Part shown: in pieces, positions 58,137 to 64,000 of the stretch
Numbering within the stretch: the stretch's first letter is position 1
Layout of the letters: each line of letters starts with the position of its first letter
NCBI RefSeq assembly: GCF_900106065.1
Contig: NZ_LT629796.1
Span: 6,548,501-6,612,500, forward strand
Length of the DNA stretch: 64,000 bases
Direction of reading: 5' to 3'
From: Pseudomonas mandelii
GTDB taxonomy: Bacteria > Pseudomonadota > Gammaproteobacteria > Pseudomonadales > Pseudomonadaceae
Notes under the pieces: generated by a model
Told to the model about the DNA's origin: nothing
The model's database searches: none
The model's input: only the letters and a program-made list of their open reading frames with translations
Made by a program: the position numbers and the translations under genes

Positions 58137-60719
58137 ATGCCTAACGCTCTCCCCACCATCTCTTGTTCTTCAACCAATCGCTCAAGCGTGGCCCTGACTC
58201 GAACTTCGCTATTCAAGTTTGTGGGTCTTTTGGCGGGGGTTTTCTTATTTGCCTGCTTTTCACTTGTTTATGTTGCGCAAAATCTAGATCGGACGGAGGA
58301 GCGTGACAGTGCGTTTTACACGAAGAAAGCCGTGGAATCGTTGGAAAAATCGCTGAGCTCGACCGTCAAGGATTACGCCTTTTGGGGCGATGCTTACAAG
58401 CACTTGCATACTCAGGTAGACGTGGACTGGGCGTATGTACGGCAAAATCTCGGGACGACACTTTATACAGAGTTTGGGTTTCGGGGAGTGTTTGTAGTCA
58501 ACGATGTCAATCGTACCGTTTATTCCTTGGTCAAGGGTCAGAGGGTGTCAGTTGAAGTCGAACAATGGCTCGAACAGTCTGTTGATGCGATTCTCGATAA
58601 AGCACGTGAGGGAGCGGAAACCGAAACGCCGACGACTACGTTCATCAATGTGGGAGGGATACCTGCCCTCGTCGCTGCGGCTGCGATTACGCCCGGAACC
58701 GATCCAACGGTCATAGCGGATGATAGATCGGCGTCGGTGTTGATATTCGTTGACATGTTGGACAGCGCCAAGCTCGCAACAATAGGCCGGGATTTCGGGG
58801 TAGATGGCCTGCACACGGCCGCTCCCGACGAAATCCCCTTGGTGTCTGCCTATCCCCTGGGCGAGGCCGGTGCAGCAGGCGTCCTGCAATGGAGTCCGCA
58901 CAAACCAGGGCTGCAATTATTGGCGCTGGGGTTGCCCTTGGTGGGACTCGCTGCGCTGCTGGTGTGCCTGATGACGTGGGTGATCTTGCGTCGTACGACG
59001 GCCGCTGCGCAGGCGCTTGACGCCAGCTATGCATCGCTGCAAAGCAGTCAGACCGACCTTGCCACCAGTGAGGCGCGCTTTCGTGATGTTGTTGAGGCCA
59101 GTTCGGATTGGGTATGGGAAATGGACGCCGGTTGGCGCTTCACCTATCTATCCGAGCGATTTGAAGATATCACGGGCTTTTCCAGGACTGCATGGATTGG
59201 TGCGGCGATGGATGATCTGCTGCGCACTGAATTAGGCACTTTATCTCAGTGGCTCAGTATTCCGAATCGTCGTCCGGATATCAGTGTTCAGTGCCGCTAC
59301 GTGGATACAAATGGCCAAGAGCGAATCACCCGTCTTTCGGCGCGAGTCATGGCAGGAGGAGGATTCCGGGGGACAGCAACCGACGTCACGGAGGAAGTTG
59401 AAGCCCGTCGACGAATCGAATTCCTCTCACAACATGATGCCCTGACCGGCCTTCCCAACAGGACACGACTACAGGAGTTTCTTGATGGCAAACTCAAAGC
59501 GTTGCCGACACTAGAACAACCCTTGGTCATGCTCAGTCTGGACCTTGATCGATTCAAACCAGTGAATGATCTGTTAGGACATGCCGCAGGTGACCTGGTG
59601 CTTAACCAGGTGTCGAGCCGCTTGGCAGACTGTGTTCGCCACGGTGATCTTGTCGCTCGGATTGGGGGGGACGAGTTTGTACTGATACTCACCGATGTCA
59701 GTTCCCAGGAGGAAGTCGAGGCGCTTTGTCGCCGTTTGATCGAGTCCATCGAGCAGCCGATTCAAATCAATGAGCAAGAGGTATTTGTCAGTGCCAGTAT
59801 TGGTATCGCGATGGCGCCAAATGACGCTAGCGAGGCGACTGAGCTGCTACGTTATGCGGATATTGCGTTGTATGAAGCCAAGGCTGGAGGTCGTAATACC
59901 TGGCGTTTCTATGCGGGGGATATGAACGCCAGGATTATTGAGCGGCGTCGTCTGGAAAGTGATCTGCGCTTTGCAATAAAGAATGGAGAACTTCGACTCC
60001 ACTTCCAACCGCGCTACCGAATCTCAGACGGGCAGATGGTCGGCGCTGAAGCGTTGATACGGTGGCAACATCCTGAGCGCGGGTTAATACCTCCCGATAC
60101 GTTCATCCCCATCGCTGAAGAATCCGGCCTGATTCTTTTCTTGAGTGACTGGGTCATCGACACCGCCTGCCGTTGCGCCGCACGGTGGCCGGAACACTTG
60201 TTTGTATCCGTCAACCTTTCACCTAGCGAATTCAAGCGAGGCAATTTGGTGGAGCGTGTGCAGAAAGCACTTCACAACTCAGGAATCGCGCCTACCCGGG
60301 TAGAGTTGGAGATTACTGAAAACGTCATGCTCGAAGATGCCCCCGGCGCACTAGAGCTGATGCGTACATTGAAGCGCCTGGGCGTGCGCATATGCATGGA
60401 CGACTTTGGCACGGGGTATTCTTCACTGAGTTATTTGCGCACGTTCCCCTTCGATGGCCTGAAGATAGACCGGAGCTTTCTAAACAAACTGGTCGAAAGT
60501 GATGATGAGTCCATCATCCAGGCGATTGTGGGCTTGGGCCGCGCGTTATCACTCACCGTTACGGCGGAAGGGATTGAAACTGCCGAACAGTTGGATTTGC
60601 TCAAAGCAGTGTCGTGCGATGAAGGCCAAGGTTTCTTTCTAAGTCGGCCACTTGATACTGACGCCTTTAACCTGTTGGTGAAGGCCCGAAAAAACACAGA
60701 CGCCAAGAGCAAGGTTTAG
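58137..60719 (+). CDS. CHASE4-PAS-GGDEF-EAL cyclic-di-GMP enzyme
   Basis: The 860-residue protein has membrane helices near 27-47 and 258-282 that enclose a periplasmic CHASE4 sensor with the hallmark DYAFWGDAYKHL. A PAS domain (about 305-425), a GGDEF domain (about 430-590, with intact RIGGDEFVLIL) and an EAL domain (about 610-850, with AEALIRWQHP, the DDFGTGYSS loop and TAEGIET) follow. All catalytic signatures are present, so both synthesis and breakdown of c-di-GMP are possible. The ATG at 58137 has no strong ribosome site, and an in-frame ATG with better context is not obvious. Confidence 0.92.
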   Translation: MPNALPTISCSSTNRSSVALTRTSLFKFVGLLAGVFLFACFSLVYVAQNLDRTEERDSAFYTKKAVESLEKSLSSTVKDYAFWGDAYKHLHTQVDVDWAYVRQNLGTTLYTEFGFRGVFVVNDVNRTVYSLVKGQRVSVEVEQWLEQSVDAILDKAREGAETETPTTTFINVGGIPALVAAAAITPGTDPTVIADDRSASVLIFVDMLDSAKLATIGRDFGVDGLHTAAPDEIPLVSAYPLGEAGAAGVLQWSPHKPGLQLLALGLPLVGLAALLVCLMTWVILRRTTAAAQALDASYASLQSSQTDLATSEARFRDVVEASSDWVWEMDAGWRFTYLSERFEDITGFSRTAWIGAAMDDLLRTELGTLSQWLSIPNRRPDISVQCRYVDTNGQERITRLSARVMAGGGFRGTATDVTEEVEARRRIEFLSQHDALTGLPNRTRLQEFLDGKLKALPTLEQPLVMLSLDLDRFKPVNDLLGHAAGDLVLNQVSSRLADCVRHGDLVARIGGDEFVLILTDVSSQEEVEALCRRLIESIEQPIQINEQEVFVSASIGIAMAPNDASEATELLRYADIALYEAKAGGRNTWRFYAGDMNARIIERRRLESDLRFAIKNGELRLHFQPRYRISDGQMVGAEALIRWQHPERGLIPPDTFIPIAEESGLILFLSDWVIDTACRCAARWPEHLFVSVNLSPSEFKRGNLVERVQKALHNSGIAPTRVELEITENVMLEDAPGALELMRTLKRLGVRICMDDFGTGYSSLSYLRTFPFDGLKIDRSFLNKLVESDDESIIQAIVGLGRALSLTVTAEGIETAEQLDLLKAVSCDEGQGFFLSRPLDTDAFNLLVKARKNTDAKSKV

Positions 60720-60721
60720 TA

Positions 60722-60854
60722 AAAGGTAACAAATCCATTTAAAGCGTTTTTGGCGAATGGCGTCATCAAGCAATACAGAATGGCGCCTGATGCATTCGCC
60801 CTTTTCGGGAGGAAAAACGATGCGAAGGAGTATCGCAACGGGGGCGCTCTTGCT
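60722..60854 (+). repeat. Direct repeat copy 2 (leader and signal peptide of the lipoprotein gene)
   Basis: The parental copy of the degenerate repeat at 56126-56261. It includes the promoter-proximal TTTAAAGCG motif, the inverted arms GGCGAATG and CATTCGCC about 38 bases apart, GGGAGGAAAA as ribosome site and the first dozen codons of the intact lipoprotein gene. Confidence 0.75.
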
Positions 60855-61248
60855 GGCTTTGGGCGGGTGCGCAACCTCACCTCTGCCGGTTTCTGAAGCC
60901 CGGCCAGTGCCGGCCGACAAGATGTACGCGTTCAAAAGCCAGGGCACGAAAGCGCCTGGACGCCTGACTATTGTCCGTGATGACGGGTTTGTCGGTGCGG
61001 GATGTGACGCCATGTTCTACATCGATGGTCAGCGCGCAGCCAAGATAGGCCCCGGTCAAAAGGCATCTTTCGTTTTGCCTGCCGGTGAAGTGAATCTCGG
61101 TGCCGGGCTCGCCGAGTCTGGATTATGTTCGGGTGCCGCGATCAAAACGGTCGCGGCCAGGATCAAGCCAGGCAAAGAAGTGATTTATCGAATCAATTGG
61201 GATACGCAAGCTTTCTACTTGGGCCCTTACGTTGAATATGGACGTTGA
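60820..61248 (+). CDS. Predicted lipoprotein of 142 residues
   Basis: The protein starts MRRSIATGALLLALGGC, a lipoprotein signal with Cys17 in LGGC. The mature part (about 125 residues) has a beta-rich look with YIDGQRAAKIGPGQKASFVLPAGEVNLG, similar in form to small periplasmic lipoproteins with a DUF2846-like fold. GGGAGGAAAA precedes the ATG at 60820 at good spacing. A broken second copy of its start is at 56229. Function unknown. Confidence 0.8.
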   Translation: MRRSIATGALLLALGGCATSPLPVSEARPVPADKMYAFKSQGTKAPGRLTIVRDDGFVGAGCDAMFYIDGQRAAKIGPGQKASFVLPAGEVNLGAGLAESGLCSGAAIKTVAARIKPGKEVIYRINWDTQAFYLGPYVEYGR

Positions 61249-61345
61249 GCCCAGACGGTTCTGGTCTGTTTCGCACGCTGCACCACCCCGAGCGAGTGAT
61301 CGCAAACACCAAAGCGTACGGATGGCTCACAACCCCGATCATGTT

Positions 61346-61621
61346 TTATTTCAGTTCCGTTCTTATTTCGGTTCCGGGTACGAAAAATTTGCCGGGATCA
61401 TCGACCTTCTTCAGGTCAACCAAGGCCCGGCAAATGCAATGTGAGAATTGCTCCTGCAACGTTTCGGGGTCTGTCCATGCCATTTGCGATGCTGGCAAAT
61501 GTTGTGCCTCGGTCGATTTATAGCAGACACAATTGTCTAGTCGGGTGACGCCATTATCATTTGTGCTCTGACAAGCAGTGGTCAGCAAAGAGATCGCGAT
61601 GAGCATGACGAAACGTTTCAT
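61346..61621 (-). CDS. Small cysteine-rich lipoprotein
   Basis: The 91-residue protein has a lipoprotein signal ending LTTAC (Cys17) and GGAGGGGAG just before the ATG. The mature part contains two Cys-x-Cys pairs (DNCVCYK and SHCICRAL) separated by about 30 residues, which could form disulfides or bind a metal. I recognise no family. It is convergent with the lipoprotein gene at 60820. Confidence 0.7.
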   Translation of the reverse strand: MKRFVMLIAISLLTTACQSTNDNGVTRLDNCVCYKSTEAQHLPASQMAWTDPETLQEQFSHCICRALVDLKKVDDPGKFFVPGTEIRTELK

Positions 61622-61952
61622 TGGCTCCCCTCCGAGGCTGTTGTGAAGGGCTGACGCTCAAGATCGGGCTGGCTGTTGTAACGACGTGGTGACCGCTGAA
61701 GGCGGCGACACGCCATGGCCGCAAAACCCGGTCTGCTCAATAAGCCCGACAGTAGAAGGAAGCTTAGCTGTCATTTTGCGTCGCTCCATTTACTGGCTGT
61801 TTTTAGCCGATCACCGTCATTAAAAGGCTCGTATTCAACACCCGTTTTCTGCCCTTCCCCACTCGGCTGTTTTGCAGAGAGAGGCAGCTTGGGCATAGAC
61901 AACTGCCCGGTTTGATCTAGCCTTGGATGAGATCACGCGGGAGAAAAACACC
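61622..61952. other. Intergenic region between divergent envelope genes
   Basis: These 331 bases separate the small lipoprotein (minus) from the DUF6130-like gene (plus). Short frames in it match common non-coding Pseudomonas intergenic sequence in style and lack ribosome sites. No clear promoter pair was identified. Confidence 0.4.
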
Positions 61953-62438
61953 ATGTCCCTTGCTCTCAGAAATCTATCTACCTTTGCGTTGGGTGCCTTC
62001 CTTTGCGTAGCCGCGTGGGGTCAAGGGGTAGCAGACACCGATCAGCCACCGGCCATACTCCCATTGGAGTCTGAGGCAGGACCAAAACTCATTGCCTACC
62101 CGCCGCTCGCCGCGCCGCTGGCCCGCGGGGTTGTCATTATTCAGTATCGAACCGAGCACGCCCGGATCATGCCGGTATTTGGCAAAACGGCTGTCGAAGT
62201 ATCACCACGGCTCGGCCACCTTCACGTGACCGTCGACGACTGGAAAGGTACTTGGGCGCACACCAGTGAAGACCCGATTATTTTGGTTGGGCTGACGCCG
62301 GGCGCTCACAAGGTTCTACTTGAAGTGGCTGATCCGAGTCATAAGATTTTGACCAGTACGGTGGTGAACTTTGTCGTTCCGCAGAAGAACCCAGCGGACG
62401 CTCCTCATGTTGAAGAACGCCACGCAGTGAAACCATAA
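61953..62438 (+). CDS. Periplasmic DUF6130-like protein
   Basis: The 161-residue protein has a signal peptide (about 1-28, cleavage near GVA). The mature domain contains GHLHVTVDDWKGTWAHTSEDPIILVGLTPGAHKVLLEVADPSHKIL, a pattern of small periplasmic proteins annotated DUF6130 in pseudomonads, with several His residues that might bind a metal. GGGAGA precedes the ATG at 61953. Function unknown. It is convergent with the permease gene. Confidence 0.7.
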   Translation: MSLALRNLSTFALGAFLCVAAWGQGVADTDQPPAILPLESEAGPKLIAYPPLAAPLARGVVIIQYRTEHARIMPVFGKTAVEVSPRLGHLHVTVDDWKGTWAHTSEDPIILVGLTPGAHKVLLEVADPSHKILTSTVVNFVVPQKNPADAPHVEERHAVKP

Positions 62439-62497
62439 CGGTTGTGCCATCAGCAGCCCTGGACCATTCATCAGCGGATTCGTCATGAGCGTCCGAT

Positions 62498-62523
62498 GCC
62501 TGCTCTAACGTGCTAGAGCAGGC
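62498..62523. terminator. Perfect hairpin between convergent genes
   Basis: GCCTGCTCTA and TAGAGCAGGC pair perfectly over 10 bp around ACGTGC in the gap between the DUF6130-like gene and the permease gene. No T tract follows on either strand, so it may be a weak or rho-assisted terminator. Confidence 0.45.
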
Positions 62524-62550
62524 AGGCACACAACGCGTGACTGAAAAATC

Positions 62551-63867
62551 CTACTCAGCCAACACTAACCGGTGCCGATGGGATAAGCCCGACTGCAACG
62601 CAAATGCAGCGATCACCGTAGAGGGTGCGGAAAAACTGCTCAGGCCACCGCCAACAAACATCAACGCAAGCCCCAAAGCGGTGGCACCAAACCACGCCGT
62701 CAAACCCACGGAATTGAACGCGGGCCCCCGTTCGAGTGCCGCCATTTCATTGCGCCCGTAGTGTATCTGCGCCAACGCCACGCCGACCCAGGCCACCACG
62801 AAGATCCCCTGATAGGCCAACGCTTTGAGGAGGTAGGCAAACACGTCCGCGAGCATCAAGCCGTAGACGATCACCCCCACTACCAGTGCCCACATCAAGT
62901 ACGAACCGCGCAGGCCAAAACGCCCGAAGAACGCCTGCATGTTCAGTGTCGCCAGGTAGTAATTGGCGGTGTTGATCCGGGTTTGCGTGGCCCAGACAAA
63001 CAACAAGCCCCACAAGCCCATCAATTGCAGAATCGCCATCACCACAGAGACTTCGTTCAGCGCACCTTCGTGGGGAATACTGCTGACCAGATAGATGCCC
63101 GCCGCGCCATTGAGCAGGAAGGTCACCGCGTAGAACGGCATGCCGAAGTTCCAGCGCCCGTGATACTCGGCGTCTTCAGGCTTGCCGAAACGCGCGTAGT
63201 CGAAGGTGAACAGCATCAGCACCCAGACCCCCATGTAAGCGACAAAGCAGTCCCACCAGCCGAAGGCGCTGGGTGTTGCCGGGCCGAAATCCAGCCATTG
63301 CGGCTGGTAGCCATATCGACTGATCGAGAGCCCGACCGCCACCAGCAAACCGCCCAGATACACCGGCAACAACACGCCGTTGAGCTTGTCCAGCCAATGC
63401 TGCACGCTGCCCAGAATCATTGGCACGCTGTAGAGCACCACCGCCAATGCGGCCAGCGGATAAACCAGCTCCGGATACAGGTGATTGAGCGCCACGGCGA
63501 TTACCGAGCCTTCGAATACCGCGTAGTAGATCGCCGTGGAAAAGAAGATCAACGTTGCCAGGCACGCCCCGGTACTGCCGAACAGCAACCGTGAAAACAA
63601 CGCCACCGACAAGCCGCTGCGGATCGCAAAGCGGCTGAGCACGCTATTGACCAGCCCATAGCTGATCACCGACAGAACCATGCCGATCAGTGCGTTGCGG
63701 GCTCCATACGACAACGCCAGTGAGGCGCCGACCACGATGTAAAACATCGCACTGCACACCGCCCACCAGGCCATGGTCAGGGACAATCGCCCCATGCGCG
63801 CTTCGGCTGGAACGGGTTGATTGGCCGGGTCTTGCCCGGTTTGACTCGATTGCGATAAAGCAGCCAT
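62551..63867 (-). CDS. NCS1-type purine/cytosine permease family transporter
   Basis: The 438-residue membrane protein has about twelve helices. Patterns such as YGARNALIGMVLSVISYGLVNSVLSRFAIRSGLSVALFSRLLFGSTGA and FVAYMGVWVLMLFTFDYARFG are typical of the CodB/purine-cytosine permease family, which import nucleobases or related compounds with H+ or Na+. The ATG at 63867 has TGGAG nine bases upstream; the in-frame TTG at 63882 overlaps that site and is unlikely. The substrate cannot be told from sequence, and no catabolic gene is in the window. The gene start lies 133 bases from the window end. Confidence 0.87.
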   Translation of the reverse strand: MAALSQSSQTGQDPANQPVPAEARMGRLSLTMAWWAVCSAMFYIVVGASLALSYGARNALIGMVLSVISYGLVNSVLSRFAIRSGLSVALFSRLLFGSTGACLATLIFFSTAIYYAVFEGSVIAVALNHLYPELVYPLAALAVVLYSVPMILGSVQHWLDKLNGVLLPVYLGGLLVAVGLSISRYGYQPQWLDFGPATPSAFGWWDCFVAYMGVWVLMLFTFDYARFGKPEDAEYHGRWNFGMPFYAVTFLLNGAAGIYLVSSIPHEGALNEVSVVMAILQLMGLWGLLFVWATQTRINTANYYLATLNMQAFFGRFGLRGSYLMWALVVGVIVYGLMLADVFAYLLKALAYQGIFVVAWVGVALAQIHYGRNEMAALERGPAFNSVGLTAWFGATALGLALMFVGGGLSSFSAPSTVIAAFALQSGLSHRHRLVLAE

Positions 63868-64000
63868 GTGCGTGAACTCCAAAACCAGTCAAAGGTTGAA
63901 GCGCGGGCAGCCGCCACCGCACCGAAGTGCGGCGTTGGCTTACCGTTTGGCATTACCCGCGCAATGCGGCGGGCAGAATCAGGAAGGGAACAGCTTGCTC

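Noticed and set aside
61715..61915. 66-codon plus-strand frame before the DUF6130-like gene
   Set aside because: It has no Shine-Dalgarno sequence and looks like the chance frames commonly seen in Pseudomonas intergenic DNA.
63970..64000. Possible REP element at the right edge
   Set aside because: Only a short GGAACAGCTTGCTC-like end is inside the window, too little to support a call.

Overview
The window looks like a chromosomal segment of a fluorescent-group Pseudomonas. The evidence is its high-GC coding style, ANR/FNR-type promoters, AprD/AprE-like type I secretion genes, a DUF3077 gene and a typical gamma-proteobacterial stress gene set. This placement rests on gene content only. No rRNA, tRNA, CRISPR array or intact insertion sequence was seen.

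Layout. (1) 1-8156: the partial gene of a membrane protein, then a two-component system (TctE/QseC-like kinase and OmpR-type regulator). It is divergent from a PepSY / DUF2271 / PepSY-flavodoxin-reductase / ApbE / VIT operon that looks like an extracytosolic flavin-based electron transfer module linked to metals. (2) 8167-20689: a 2132-residue RTX protein with an animal-type heme peroxidase domain (MopA-like), a NarL-type two-component pair, and an ABC exporter plus HlyD-family adaptor that probably secrete the peroxidase. No outer-membrane TolC-like gene is adjacent. (3) 20716-49168: a roughly 28 kb low-oxygen and stress region. It holds BON, di-heme cytochrome, erythromycin-esterase-like, P-type ATPase (broken by an in-frame TGA), ArsO-like, ArcD-like antiporter, Hsp20, beta-CASP nuclease, five tandem-domain UspE-like proteins, a second FtsH, a potassium-channel-like protein, phosphoketolase, an Anr paralogue, zinc alcohol dehydrogenase, GNAT, PAS-GGDEF, MgtC/DUF4010 and MATE genes. 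Fifteen ANR/FNR-like boxes lie in the gaps between these genes. In seven of them a recognisable -10 hexamer follows after exactly 21 bases, the geometry expected for class II FNR-type activation. The paralogous regulator at 39532-40275 retains all four [4Fe-4S] cysteines and may control part of the region together with the core ANR.

(4) 49363-54700: an alkylsulfatase with an ANR-type promoter, a FadL-like gene broken after its signal peptide, then an AT-richer accessory stretch with unfamiliar genes (one PIN-nuclease-like), palindromic repeats and a 167-bp MITE-like element. (5) 54623-64000: a strongly structured leader before a DUF3077 gene, a NERD/zinc-finger protein, a TrkH-like transporter and a CHASE4-PAS-GGDEF-EAL protein. 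These last two are bracketed by degenerate direct repeats derived from the start of the lipoprotein gene at 60820. Small envelope proteins and an NCS1-type permease follow.

How it fits together: regions 1 and 2 are redox and metal systems of the envelope and exterior, each with its own two-component pair. Region 3 looks like an oxygen-limitation survival programme: acetyl-phosphate production by phosphoketolase, alcohol/aldehyde turnover, amino acid antiport, membrane protein quality control and Usp proteins. All functional assignments come from motifs and family knowledge, with no database search.
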